From: Solobacterium sp.
GTDB lineage: Bacteria > Bacillota_I > Bacilli_A > Erysipelotrichales > Erysipelotrichaceae
Assembly (NCBI GenBank): GCA_017510405.1
Contig: JAFWNG010000029.1
Location: forward strand, 28,290 to 92,289
Length of the DNA: 64,000 nucleotides
Reading direction: 5' to 3'
Positions within the stretch are counted from its first letter, which is position 1; every line of letters starts with the position of its first letter. Under the pieces are notes generated by a model. It ran no database searches and had not been told where the DNA came from. It saw only the letters and a program-made list of their open reading frames with translations. The position numbers and the translations under genes are program-made. This document shows, piece after piece, positions 51,905 through 59,976 of the stretch.

Positions 51905-52848
51905 TTCGTCTCTCCGTCTGAAATCAGAAGCGATACCGCTTCCGGGACTGTAATGCGGCTGATCACTTCCCCGATCGTACCATCCTCATTCAGCGCAAAC
52001 GATACGACATCGTTGGTGAACCGGTTTGCCGCAAGCAGATGGTCTCCTGCCAGGATGAAATCACGCGGATGCCTGCCGCCGCAGCTGACATTCTGGATCA
52101 GCTCCGCCTTGCCGTTTTCCACGCGGATCACCGACAGCACTTCCTCTTCCCGCGTCGATACATAAACGGTCTTTTCGTCTTTGCTCATACGCACTGCCGC
52201 GCCGCCGGTCACGTGCATTTTCCCGCTCATAAGAACCGGAATGTTCTCCGTGATCCGCCATGTACCTGCCTCGATCACAAAGAATTCATTGGACAGTTCC
52301 GAAGCAAGATACAGCCATCTTCCGTCCTCGGTAAAGACTCCGTGCCGCGGTCCCGTTCCTCTTTCAAACACGATCTCGCCCTTCTTTTCCAGATCCTGTC
52401 CGTAGATCATGATCCGGTCCAGAAGCAGGCACGGCACCAGAATGAGATCCTGCCACAGCAGCACCTGGTGACACCCCGCCTTTTCCCGGATCAGCGTCGT
52501 TTTTACGTCTTCGATCTTCCCGTCACGGATGCAGGCACGCGTAAAGGTACCGCCGTGATAATTGGCCGTATAGATCACATTATCCTGAATGGTGATATAA
52601 CAGGAGGTCTCCGGCTCATAGACTGCTGTATCGCATAATGTGCCGTTTCTGTCAAACAGCGCGATGCCTGAACCGTTATCAAAATCTGCGGCAGCTGCGA
52701 TCCATGGACCCTCCTTTGCGAGATACTTCGGATTACGTATCCTGTAATACAGGTCACAGCTGCTGAGATGTCCGTCATTATCCCGGAAACAGTAGATGCC
52801 TTCGCTTCCTTTTCCGGTATATGTTCCTGCAAGTATGATTCTTTCCAT
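51901..52848 (-). CDS. lactonase-family seven-bladed beta-propeller protein
   Basis: 315 residues, matching the Pgl-type lactonase family (PF10282): MERIILAGTYTGKGSEGIYCF start, GGTFTRACIRDGKIE-type blades, GTGPRHGVFTEDGRWLYLASELSNE and GGRHPRDFILAGDHLLAANR near the end. In E. coli this family hydrolyses 6-phosphogluconolactone; other members have unknown substrates. No SD; TATACT ends six bases before ATG, leaderless. Confidence 0.85.
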   Translation of the reverse strand: MERIILAGTYTGKGSEGIYCFRDNDGHLSSCDLYYRIRNPKYLAKEGPWIAAAADFDNGSGIALFDRNGTLCDTAVYEPETSCYITIQDNVIYTANYHGGTFTRACIRDGKIEDVKTTLIREKAGCHQVLLWQDLILVPCLLLDRIMIYGQDLEKKGEIVFERGTGPRHGVFTEDGRWLYLASELSNEFFVIEAGTWRITENIPVLMSGKMHVTGGAAVRMSKDEKTVYVSTREEEVLSVIRVENGKAELIQNVSCGGRHPRDFILAGDHLLAANRFTNDVVSFALNEDGTIGEVISRITVPEAVSLLISDGETK

Positions 52849-52854
52849 AGCAAC

Positions 52855-52860
52855 AGTATA
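52855..52860 (-). promoter_or_regulatory. -10 box of the leaderless lactonase gene
   Basis: Minus strand TATACT then GTTGCT then ATG 52848; no SD. Lacks the TG extension of the other sites. Confidence 0.5.
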
Positions 52861-52881
52861 CCGTCATCTCGATTGGAAATG

Positions 52882-52908
52882 AAAAAAAGATACCTGCGGA
52901 CAGGTATC
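52882..52908 (-). terminator. intrinsic terminator after the HEPN-CBS gene
   Basis: GATACCTG-TCCG-CAGGTATC and seven T on the minus strand; stem overlaps the stop codon. Confidence 0.85.
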
Positions 52909-53596
52909 ACAGCATCGTACTCAGGATGCGCGGAAGGTCGGCCAGGGTGATGATGCCGAGCGGTTTGGCATATTTGGAACCCCGTTCACTGACAATGACA
53001 GCCGACAGTACGCTGCCGTTATCCAGCGATGATTCAAATGCCTTTATGACCGTACGGATCCGCGCGCTCTTCTTCAGGAACAGGACGCGTTCCTCACCGG
53101 ACGAAGACAGTATCTCACCGACCGCAGTTTCTTTTTTATTATTCTCCACAGCCCATCTGGTGATCATCTCGATCGTCAGGACCCCTTTGAAGAGATTTCC
53201 TTCATAGACCGGTATCTTGCTCGTACCTAGCTGCTTCATTACGGCATATGCGTCCATGATCGTGTCGGACAGGGAAACCACGCGCACCGGCGCCGTCACA
53301 TAGTTCATTACATTCTCATCCATGCACAGCAGCCGGGCGATCCGCTCGATATCCTGCGTCACGCTGTCTGCCGGTTCCGCGATGATCTCATTCTCCGTTC
53401 CCCGCTGGTGCACGATGGCATTGCGGAGTTCATTGTATTCCCGCAGACTCTGCTGATTCATCGAAATGATCTGGTTGCGGGACGCGCAGTTATGCAGCAG
53501 CTGCGAGAAAGACGTATATCTTGTTTCCCGGATGATCTCACGCATCTTCCGTTCGATGATCGCGTAGGCATCCAGGAATCTCTGTGCATTGGTCAT
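52907..53596 (-). CDS. HEPN-like domain fused to a CBS pair
   Basis: 229 residues. The first 65 are helical and contain Arg58-Asn-(x)3-His63 in ELRNAIVHQRG, the R-x4-H motif of HEPN RNases. Two CBS-like motifs follow: APVRVVSLSDTIMDAYAVMKQL with GVLTIEMITRWA, and KKSARIRTVIKAF with GIITLADLPRIL. CBS pairs sense adenine nucleotides; control of an RNA-binding or cutting activity is inference. Overlaps the amidase gene by four bases. Confidence 0.7.
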   Translation of the reverse strand: MTNAQRFLDAYAIIERKMREIIRETRYTSFSQLLHNCASRNQIISMNQQSLREYNELRNAIVHQRGTENEIIAEPADSVTQDIERIARLLCMDENVMNYVTAPVRVVSLSDTIMDAYAVMKQLGTSKIPVYEGNLFKGVLTIEMITRWAVENNKKETAVGEILSSSGEERVLFLKKSARIRTVIKAFESSLDNGSVLSAVIVSERGSKYAKPLGIITLADLPRILSTML

Positions 53597-54363
53597 TTGT
53601 TTTCTTCCTTTACTTTTACCGTAATATCCTTCGGTTCCAGATCATATAACTTACAGACTGCCCGGTAATACTGCATGGCGGTATTGTTGTAGGCTTCTTC
53701 ATTTGCCCAGTTGGTGACGTCGCTCTGGTTCGATACATAGAACTGCTCAACGACCACTGCCGGCGCCTCCACCTTCTGCAGGATGGACCATGTCTCCAGC
53801 TGATAATCCGTCGTATCGGATATATCCGCTTTCACGATCTGGTAGCTGTCTTCGGTAAACGGTTTGTAATACAGATATTTCAGTTCCGGAACCCAGGTTT
53901 CACTCGTAAACGCGTCTGCGATGGCTTCCGCTGCTTTGACGCTCTGCCCGTTTGTCTTCTTTGTCGGGATATCCGGATAGACCGTCATACCGGAAATACT
54001 GGCATCGGGCACGCCGCCGGTATGAATGCTCAGAAGCAGAGCCGGTTCATCCTGATTGACTTTTTCCGCTTTTGCCGCCACGGAAGCAGATGTGCCTGCC
54101 TCATGTGTACGGAGCACTTCAAAACGGTCGTCCTGTTTCAGCAGACTGTACAGCCGGTCCGTAATGGCTTCCGTCACATCACTCTCGTTCACGAATCCGG
54201 CAAATCCTGTCGCATCTCCGCCGAAAGCGGCATCCAGTTCGATGCGGATCCGCTCCGCTTTATGCGAGCATCCCCCAAACATCGTACCGGTACCGATAAA
54301 CACCAGAAGCACAGCCAGCAGGATCATCATCGGATCCGTGATGCGTTTGTTATCTGTCGTCAT
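53593..54363 (-). CDS. amidase_3-like N-acetylmuramoyl-L-alanine amidase fold, zinc site altered
   Basis: 256 residues with an N-terminal membrane segment (12-31). The fold matches amidase_3: IELDAAFGG, SIHTGG, VVVEQFYVSNQSDV. In active enzymes the first segment is DPGHGG; here His is replaced by Phe at residue 47. The SIH histidine and the VVVE glutamate are kept. Probably defective, or binding zinc differently. Overlaps the HAD gene by four bases. Confidence 0.75.
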   Translation of the reverse strand: MTTDNKRITDPMMILLAVLLVFIGTGTMFGGCSHKAERIRIELDAAFGGDATGFAGFVNESDVTEAITDRLYSLLKQDDRFEVLRTHEAGTSASVAAKAEKVNQDEPALLLSIHTGGVPDASISGMTVYPDIPTKKTNGQSVKAAEAIADAFTSETWVPELKYLYYKPFTEDSYQIVKADISDTTDYQLETWSILQKVEAPAVVVEQFYVSNQSDVTNWANEEAYNNTAMQYYRAVCKLYDLEPKDITVKVKEENK

Positions 54364-55196
54364 TGGTACTTCCCTTCCTCTTCCTGTAAAGAAGCGTCTG
54401 CCTTCATGTGGTCAATGATCCGGCACACCAGCGCTTCCATACGGCTTCCCTCACGGTAGTCCGCTTCGGCCATGAAATTCGCTCTGCCGTCATGGATCAG
54501 CTTCACCGCTGTGTCATGCGCCTTCTGGGATTCCCGGTTGTATACGGCAATGGACTTTCCGCCGTATTCCTTTACGAGTTTCATGCACGGGATGTCCGTA
54601 ATGCCGTCCGCGATGTAGATCATCCGTTCAAACGGCACCGGACGGTCCCGGTGTTCGACATATTCATTCAGTCCGGCGTCATCCGTCACATCCAGCACCT
54701 GCTTGTTGATGCGGAACAGGAACTGCGTCTTTGTCGTATAGTTGATGACCTGCGCCGGCCAGACTGCCGTTCCTGTCTCATCGTAGTAATACCGGCATGC
54801 GAAAATACGCGTGAATTCATCTTTGATCGGAACACTGTCAATGATCTCCTGCATGCCGCTGGAGATAATATAGTGTTCCAGAAAAAAGCCGGCTTTGCGG
54901 GCATATGCGTTCACCCGGCGGAACCATGTATCCACGCCCGGATACAGGATGATATCCTTTCCCAGCTGTGTGAACGATTCCTTTGTCAGCGGCCTTCCCT
55001 GTTCGGCAAATTTCTTCTGCAGCAGATACAGATAGGCACTGATGCCGTCCATACAGCTGCGGACGCTGATCTCCGTGACCTCATCCCAGAATTCACCGGG
55101 AGACTCATATCCGAGGGACGGGATCAGAGAATATTCCTGCATATCTTTTGTACACAGTGTTTTATCAAAGTCATAAACGATCGCTGCTTTTTTCAT
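54360..55196 (-). CDS. HAD-family phosphatase
   Basis: 278 residues. Motif I is VYDFDKTLCT near the N-terminus; motif II is IISSGM; motif III/IV is YIADGITDIPCMKLV. The family includes phosphoserine phosphatase-like enzymes with a helical cap; substrate unknown. ATG 55196 has no SD; TGCTATAAT ends seven bases before, so the message is leaderless. First gene of a unit with the amidase-like and HEPN-CBS genes. Confidence 0.85.
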   Translation of the reverse strand: MKKAAIVYDFDKTLCTKDMQEYSLIPSLGYESPGEFWDEVTEISVRSCMDGISAYLYLLQKKFAEQGRPLTKESFTQLGKDIILYPGVDTWFRRVNAYARKAGFFLEHYIISSGMQEIIDSVPIKDEFTRIFACRYYYDETGTAVWPAQVINYTTKTQFLFRINKQVLDVTDDAGLNEYVEHRDRPVPFERMIYIADGITDIPCMKLVKEYGGKSIAVYNRESQKAHDTAVKLIHDGRANFMAEADYREGSRMEALVCRIIDHMKADASLQEEEGKYQ

Positions 55197-55203
55197 ACTG
55201 TCC

Positions 55204-55212
55204 ATTATAGCA
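55204..55212 (-). promoter_or_regulatory. extended -10 element of the HAD gene
   Basis: TGCTATAAT, then seven bases, then ATG 55196, with no SD. Confidence 0.65.
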
Positions 55213-55218
55213 TGCCGC

Positions 55219-55245
55219 AAAAAAAGCGCCGAGTGAATCGGCACT
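55219..55245 (-). terminator. intrinsic terminator after the PepV-like gene
   Basis: AGTGCCGA/TCGGCGCT stem (one G-U) with seven T on the minus strand. Confidence 0.85.
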
Positions 55246-55249
55246 TTCC

Positions 55250-56611
55250 TTACAGATTCAGCAGTTTCTGAATGGCTGCGACATAGATCTCCGCCTGCAG
55301 AAGCAGCTCGCGGATCTCTACGAATTCATTTGCGTCATGGATGTGGTAGTCCTTATTCGGGAACGCGCATCCGAATGCGATCGTGTTTTCAATACCCTTG
55401 GCATAGGTGCCGCCGCCGATGACCATCGGCTGGGTCTCCATATCCCCGGTGACTTCCTGATACGCTTCCAGCAGGGATTCCACCAGCGGTGAATCCGGTG
55501 CGAAGAACAGCGGTTCATGGCCGCCGCGGATCTCGATCACACCGCCCTCGTCTTCGAGGTATTTCTCCATCATTTTGACGATCCTCTTGGTGTTGTATGT
55601 GACCGGATAGCGGATATCGATACTGCCTTCGATGACACCGTCTTTCATGCCGATGACGCCGTTGTTCAGCGTCAGCGCGCCGTATTCATCACTGCACTTA
55701 CAGCCGACGCCTGTGCCGTCTGTATACAGACCGAAGCGGCTGCAGTAAAAGTCTGTGAACGGATCCTGGAAGCCGGCTTCCTTCAGTCCGACAAACAGAT
55801 AGGAGATCGCATTGACGCCGAGTTCCGGCATGCTTGCGTGGGCTGCGACGCCCTGTACGCTGATCTCTGCTGTTGTTTCCTTATCTGTGATCGTGTATTC
55901 CAGATCGTTATTGCGGAAGAAGTCTTCCAGTTTCTTGCGGGAGAACGAGCAGCGGTCAACTTCTACCGTACAGTTGCGGCAGACGATATTGCGTGCTGTT
56001 CCGCCTTTGATATACCGGATCCCCGTCTTTTTGGAACGGTATACTGCGCCGACCATGCCCTTTTCACCATGGACACCCGGGAAGTCTCCGTCCGGTGTAA
56101 AACCGTAGTCACAGGAACCTTCCTTCTCGACATAGTGTGCGAGACACCGGGAACCGGTCTCTTCATTTGTGCCCATGATCAGGCGGATGCGCTTGGTCAG
56201 CGGAATGCCCATGTCACGAATCACCTTCATCGCGATCATGCTTGCGACAACTGCGCCTTTGTCATCACTGACGCCGCGGCCGTAAAGCGTGCCGTCTTTC
56301 TCCGTCATGACGAACGGATCTGTATTCCAGCCGTCTTCCTGAAACGCCGGGACAACATCCAGATGACCGACGATACCGATCACCTGCTCGCCTTCACCGA
56401 TCTCGGCATAGCCGGCATAGTTATCCAGATTGACTGTACGGAAGCCGTCTTTCTCACACATTGCAAGCGCTGCCTGCAGTGCCTGTTTCGGGCCTTTTCC
56501 AAACGGAGCATCTGCTTCCGGAGTGCCCTCAACACTGTTGATGGAAACCAGTGTGCCAAGCCGCTCCAGCAGCTCGTCTCTGTATGTATTGACCATAGAA
56601 CGTACGTCCAT
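55250..56611 (-). CDS. M20-family dipeptidase PepV-like
   Basis: 453 residues. Zinc-ligand motifs: GIVGHLDVVPAF, GRGVSDDKGAVVASM, GTNEETGSRCL and YGFTPDGDFP, with the C-terminal histidine in IHDANEFV. PepV cuts many dipeptides in the cytosol, including some D-amino-acid forms. ATG 56611 is fixed by AGGAGGAA; a longer in-frame start is in the SD region. TATAAT is at 56647-56642. Confidence 0.92.
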   Translation of the reverse strand: MDVRSMVNTYRDELLERLGTLVSINSVEGTPEADAPFGKGPKQALQAALAMCEKDGFRTVNLDNYAGYAEIGEGEQVIGIVGHLDVVPAFQEDGWNTDPFVMTEKDGTLYGRGVSDDKGAVVASMIAMKVIRDMGIPLTKRIRLIMGTNEETGSRCLAHYVEKEGSCDYGFTPDGDFPGVHGEKGMVGAVYRSKKTGIRYIKGGTARNIVCRNCTVEVDRCSFSRKKLEDFFRNNDLEYTITDKETTAEISVQGVAAHASMPELGVNAISYLFVGLKEAGFQDPFTDFYCSRFGLYTDGTGVGCKCSDEYGALTLNNGVIGMKDGVIEGSIDIRYPVTYNTKRIVKMMEKYLEDEGGVIEIRGGHEPLFFAPDSPLVESLLEAYQEVTGDMETQPMVIGGGTYAKGIENTIAFGCAFPNKDYHIHDANEFVEIRELLLQAEIYVAAIQKLLNL

Positions 56612-56668
56612 GTGTGATTCCTCCTGATTCATTGCATCTGATTATACTACATTTTGCCGGAAATTTTC

Positions 56669-57424
56669 CTACAGTTGCACCGTAAGCCCGACAGGGCAGT
56701 GATCCGACCCGGTCACAGTATCATAAATAACTGCCTCCCGGACCTTGTCCATCAGCCGTTCCGATACGACAAAATAGTCGATCCGCCAGCCGGCATTCCT
56801 TTCTCTTGCCTTGAACCGGTAGCTCCACCAGGAATACTGCACGGTATCCGGATGGAGACGGCGGAACGTGTCCGCAAAGCCGCAGTCCAGCAGTTCCGTG
56901 AATTTCTGCCGTTCCTCATCCGAGAAGCCCGGGTTTTTCCGGTTGCTTTTCGGATTGCGGATATCGATCTCTTCGTGCGCGACGTTCAGGTCGCCGGTAT
57001 AGATGACCGGTTTGACGGCATCCAGTTTCTTCAGATGCGCCTTGAGGAGTTCTTCCCATTCCATCCGGTACGGAAGACGCACCAGTCCGTCTTTGGAATT
57101 CGGCACATATGCCGCGACGAACCAGTAATCTTCAAACTCCAGCGTAATGACGCGTCCCTCTTTTGTGACGTCCCCTTCGATCTCATAGGTGACCGAAAGC
57201 GGCTCTTTCTTCGTATAGACGAGCGTCCCGGAGTATCCCTTCCGTTCGGCGCTGTTCATATAGCGGTGCCAGCCGTCGAAGCAGAGGTTTTCCGGCATCT
57301 GCTCCTCCTGCATCTTTGTTTCCTGGATGGCGAAGATGTCCGCATCCTCCTGCAGGAAGAAATCCGCAAAACCTTTCTTTTCGCAGGCGCGCAGGCCGTT
57401 GACATTCCAGGAAATGCACTTCAT
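56669..57424 (-). CDS. xth: exodeoxyribonuclease III family protein
   Basis: 251 residues. SWNVNGLRACEKKGF, IFAIQETKMQEEQMP, VIYTGDLNVAHEEID and GSDHCPVGL mark the ExoIII/AP-endonuclease family: metal, acid and base residues are all present. Acts in base-excision DNA repair. Start overlaps the aminopeptidase gene stop as ATGA, so the two are coupled. Confidence 0.93.
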   Translation of the reverse strand: MKCISWNVNGLRACEKKGFADFFLQEDADIFAIQETKMQEEQMPENLCFDGWHRYMNSAERKGYSGTLVYTKKEPLSVTYEIEGDVTKEGRVITLEFEDYWFVAAYVPNSKDGLVRLPYRMEWEELLKAHLKKLDAVKPVIYTGDLNVAHEEIDIRNPKSNRKNPGFSDEERQKFTELLDCGFADTFRRLHPDTVQYSWWSYRFKARERNAGWRIDYFVVSERLMDKVREAVIYDTVTGSDHCPVGLTVQL

Positions 57425-59214
57425 CGGGTGACCGCCTGTGTTGCTTTCTTCAGGAATTCGAGGTCTTCGCCCTCCAGATACGGCGTCAGGACCTCACACA
57501 CATTTGCCTGATAGTCGTTATACCACTTCAGTTCCTCATCGCTCAGCAGGGAAAGATCCAGTGCTTCGGACTCATACGGGCAGTATGTAATGTCTTCGAA
57601 GTGCAGGAACTGACCGTAGAAGTTCTTCGTTCCTTTGGTAACGAGCAGTTCGTTCTCAATACGGATGCCAAGCTTGTACGGCATATAGACGCCTGGTTCA
57701 TCGGTAACGATCATGCCGGCTTCGAGAGCGACCGGCGTACGGCGCATGCCCCAGCCGATGCTGTGCGGCCCTTCGTGTACACCGAGCACATGACCGACAC
57801 CGTGGCCGGTACCGCACTGATAGTCGATATCGATCGCCCAGAGCGGCTGTCTTGCCAGGATATCCAGATTATTGCCGGTCGTACCGTACAGGAAGTGCGC
57901 ATGCGCAAGTGCCATGTGGCCTTTCAGCACCAGTGTGTACAGACGTTTTTCCTCATCGGTCAGCGGTCCCAGCGCGATCGTTCTGGTGATATCCGTCGTG
58001 CCGTCTTTGTAGGTGCCGCCGCTGTCCACCAGCAGGAATCCTTCCGGCTTCAGCGCTGCGTGGGATTCCTCGGTCGCGCAGTAGTGCATCATTGCGCCGT
58101 TTGCCTGATAGGCGCTGATCGTCGGGAATGACGGTTCAATATAGTCCGCACCTTCCGCACGATATCCGTACAGCACATTCTGCGCACTGACTTCGGTCAT
58201 ATCGCCTTTGCCGACGTTTTCCTTGACGTAGCGCAGGAAACGCACCATGGCAGCGCCGTCTTTGCGGTGGGCATTGCGGATGTTGCGGATCTCCGTGCTG
58301 TTCTTGACAGCGCGGAATTTCTCGATCGGCAGCGGCTTGTTCAGGATCTCATTGTCCTCGGCGATACTGGCGAACAGAACGGTATTGAGACATCTGAGAT
58401 CAGCCCAGATCTTCTTATTGTGCAGACGCTTCAGATCCCCGCTGAGTCCGGTGTACGGACGCACGGTAATGCCGAACTTTTCAAAGTGCTTTTCCACTGC
58501 CGGCGTCAGTTTTTCCTTATCGATATAATAGCGGACGCTGCGGGACGAGATCATCGCGAATGCGTATGCGACCGGTGTGCATCCGATATCATTGCCGCGG
58601 ATATTCAGCAGCCAGCACGGATCCTCCAGTGCTGTCAGCACCATGACGTCCGCGCCGTTTTTCTTCATGACCTCACGAACACGCGCCACTCTCTCAGCGA
58701 CGTCTTCACCGGTATATTTCTTAGCCAGTACAAACAGTTTTCCCTGCGGCATTTCCGGACGGTCATTCCCCCAGATCATGCCCGGCAGATCTTTATCGCT
58801 GCGGATCGAAGCATTCTTTGCCTTCAGTTTGTTCTCCAGATTCTTTGCCTGTGACGCGGAAACAACGCTTCCGTCAAAGCCGAGCACACCGCCTTCCGGC
58901 ACTGCGTCGACGGCGAAGTCCAGCGCATTCGGAACACCTTCCTGGAACATGCGCATGAGTGTTACACATGTGCCTGCCAGTTCATTTTCCGCCTGTGTGA
59001 AGAACCGTCCGTCTGTCCAGAGACCAGCAAAATCCTTCGTGATCACTGCGCAGCCGGCTTCTCCGCTGAACCCGGTCAGATACGATTTGCATTTAAAATA
59101 ATCTGCCGTGTATTCCATCGACAGATGGTCGTCTTCATTCGGAACATAGTACACATCGATCCCGTACTGTTCCATCAGAAGACGCAATTGCTGAATTCTC
59201 TCATTTACTGTCAT
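57421..59214 (-). CDS. Xaa-Pro aminopeptidase (M24B, long form)
   Basis: 597 residues in three domains, like the long aminopeptidase P family. The catalytic C-terminal domain has LLVDSGGTYKDGTTDITR, GTGHGVGHVLGVHEGPHSI, TDEPGVYMP and IENELLV, giving the five dinuclear metal ligands. It removes N-terminal residues before proline in the cytosol. It has its own promoter with TATAAT at 59246-59241 and SD AAAGGAA. The octapeptides encoded just upstream contain no proline, so a processing link is not indicated. Confidence 0.93.
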   Translation of the reverse strand: MTVNERIQQLRLLMEQYGIDVYYVPNEDDHLSMEYTADYFKCKSYLTGFSGEAGCAVITKDFAGLWTDGRFFTQAENELAGTCVTLMRMFQEGVPNALDFAVDAVPEGGVLGFDGSVVSASQAKNLENKLKAKNASIRSDKDLPGMIWGNDRPEMPQGKLFVLAKKYTGEDVAERVARVREVMKKNGADVMVLTALEDPCWLLNIRGNDIGCTPVAYAFAMISSRSVRYYIDKEKLTPAVEKHFEKFGITVRPYTGLSGDLKRLHNKKIWADLRCLNTVLFASIAEDNEILNKPLPIEKFRAVKNSTEIRNIRNAHRKDGAAMVRFLRYVKENVGKGDMTEVSAQNVLYGYRAEGADYIEPSFPTISAYQANGAMMHYCATEESHAALKPEGFLLVDSGGTYKDGTTDITRTIALGPLTDEEKRLYTLVLKGHMALAHAHFLYGTTGNNLDILARQPLWAIDIDYQCGTGHGVGHVLGVHEGPHSIGWGMRRTPVALEAGMIVTDEPGVYMPYKLGIRIENELLVTKGTKNFYGQFLHFEDITYCPYESEALDLSLLSDEELKWYNDYQANVCEVLTPYLEGEDLEFLKKATQAVTR

Positions 59215-59240
59215 ATGTCATTTCCTTCTTTTCGTTCCTT

Positions 59241-59246
59241 ATTATA
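59241..59246 (-). promoter_or_regulatory. -10 of the aminopeptidase gene
   Basis: TATAAT on the minus strand, 26 bases before the start codon; a -35 (TTTAAA or similar) is weak. Confidence 0.5.
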
Positions 59247-59311
59247 GTCAATCCTGCTTCATTTAAAAAGGAATTCGCTGATTCCGCGCACAACGGCATA
59301 CCGACAGACAT

Positions 59312-59383
59312 AAAAAAAGGATTTCGCTGAGATCCTGCTGATTCCCTTATTGACTGATCTCTTTCTTTCGAAATCCTTTTTTC
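59312..59383. terminator. long bipartite hairpin terminating the peptide-gene unit
   Basis: AAAAAAAGGATTTCG (59312-59326) pairs with CGAAATCCTTTTTTC (59369-59383), with an inner GAGATC/GATCTC stem. On the minus strand the T-run follows the stem, ending transcription from the peptide array. On the plus strand it also ends in a T-run. Confidence 0.75.
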
Positions 59384-59596
59384 TTGTTTTTTTGAATATC
59401 CGGATCGTGTTTTCCGGTGAAGCTCACTTCTTTGTTTGGTTATGGATCCGGTGCTTTCACCACCGCTCCTGAAATATTGTATTTCTGTATTGGTTCAGTT
59501 TCCTGAACCTGTTAGTTTATTCAGTTGTCAGTAGAACTTGTCCATGGGTCTGTCCTCATGCAGACTTTCACTTTCTTTACTGATATTGAGGATCAT
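59384..59596 (-). other. leader-like strip with possible short frames, no assigned gene
   Basis: Between the third peptide hairpin and the terminator I see a possible 22-codon frame (59596-59528, starting MILNISKESESLHEDR) and, inside it, MDKFY at 59545 with an AGGA seven bases upstream. A GTG-started six-codon frame at 59460-59440 follows AGGAG. A GGTTCAG/CTGAACC hairpin with GAAA loop lies at about 59492-59509. None is strong enough to call a gene. Confidence 0.3.
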
Positions 59597-59637
59597 GCTG
59601 TTCCGGAGGGATTCTGCCTTCCTTGTTCCGAAACAGC
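59597..59637 (-). repeat. hairpin after the third peptide gene
   Basis: GCTGTTTC/GGAACAGC outer stem (one G-U), with inner GGA/TCC. It begins a few bases after TAA. Same family as the hairpins at 59752 and 59873; no T-run. Confidence 0.65.
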
Positions 59638-59640
59638 TGC

Positions 59641-59667
59641 TTAGAATTCCAGCAGTACCTCTTTCAT
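59641..59667 (-). CDS. tandem octapeptide gene 3 (MKEVLLEF)
   Basis: Eight-codon open frame ATG to TAA. GGAGGT lies seven bases before ATG, and TAAGCAGCTGTT at the end is shared with the two sister frames. Codons differ from gene 2 at synonymous third positions (GTA/GTG, CTG/CTT, CTG/CTC) and at two residues (N to E, Y to F). Too short for usual gene finders. No export signal. Function unknown. Confidence 0.6.
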   Translation of the reverse strand: MKEVLLEF

Positions 59668-59751
59668 GATCTTCACCTCCATTATTCTGATGAGATCATC
59701 TTTAACAGTGTTTTATGGTTTCGGTCAATCTGCCTGATTCTTATTACTTCT

Positions 59752-59773
59752 GCTGTTCCCTCTCAGGAACAGC
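59752..59773 (-). repeat. hairpin after the second peptide gene
   Basis: GCTGTTCC-TGAGAG-GGAACAGC, 8 bp perfect stem immediately after the shared stop-codon segment. No T-run. Confidence 0.7.
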
Positions 59774-59776
59774 TGC

Positions 59777-59803
59777 TTAGTAATTGAGAAGCACCTCTTT
59801 CAT
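59777..59803 (-). CDS. tandem octapeptide gene 2 (MKEVLLNY)
   Basis: Eight codons, ATG to TAA, with AAGGAGGT seven bases upstream. It differs from gene 1 by one residue (E for K at position 3) but by three silent third-position changes (CTT, CTC, TAC against CTG, CTG, TAT). This is the pattern expected if the peptide is translated and under selection. Followed by a perfect hairpin. Confidence 0.65.
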   Translation of the reverse strand: MKEVLLNY

Positions 59804-59872
59804 GATCTGTACCTCCTTAATACTGTCACTTATCCGAAGATACATTTTTTCCCTTTTAGAAACTTTTATTAT

Positions 59873-59903
59873 GCTGTTCCTGCCAGGGTTTTACAGGAAC
59901 AGC
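59873..59903 (-). repeat. hairpin after the first peptide gene
   Basis: GCTGTTCCTG/CAGGAACAGC, 10 bp stem with an 11-base loop. Followed by ATAATAAAAG, not a T-run, so it is a stabiliser or processing element rather than a classic terminator. Confidence 0.7.
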
Positions 59904-59906
59904 TGC

Positions 59907-59933
59907 TTAATAATTCAGCAGCACCTTTTTCAT
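59907..59933 (-). CDS. tandem octapeptide gene 1 (MKKVLLNY)
   Basis: Eight codons from ATG 59933 to TAA, with AGGAGGT eight bases upstream. It is the first of three near-identical units on one probable transcript starting near the divergent promoter about 45 bases upstream. The segment GATCATGAAA is shared by all three. The sequence has a positive N-terminus, a hydrophobic VLL core and an aromatic end. Confidence 0.65.
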   Translation of the reverse strand: MKKVLLNY

Positions 59934-59976
59934 GATCTTGTACCTCCTGAGTACTGATCTCTTTCCTTTTGTAACC

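Noticed and set aside
59221..59300. CRISPR-like or insertion-sequence repeats in the gene-poor strip
   Set aside because: Repeat units are three, contain conserved frames and SDs, and lack spacers or transposase.
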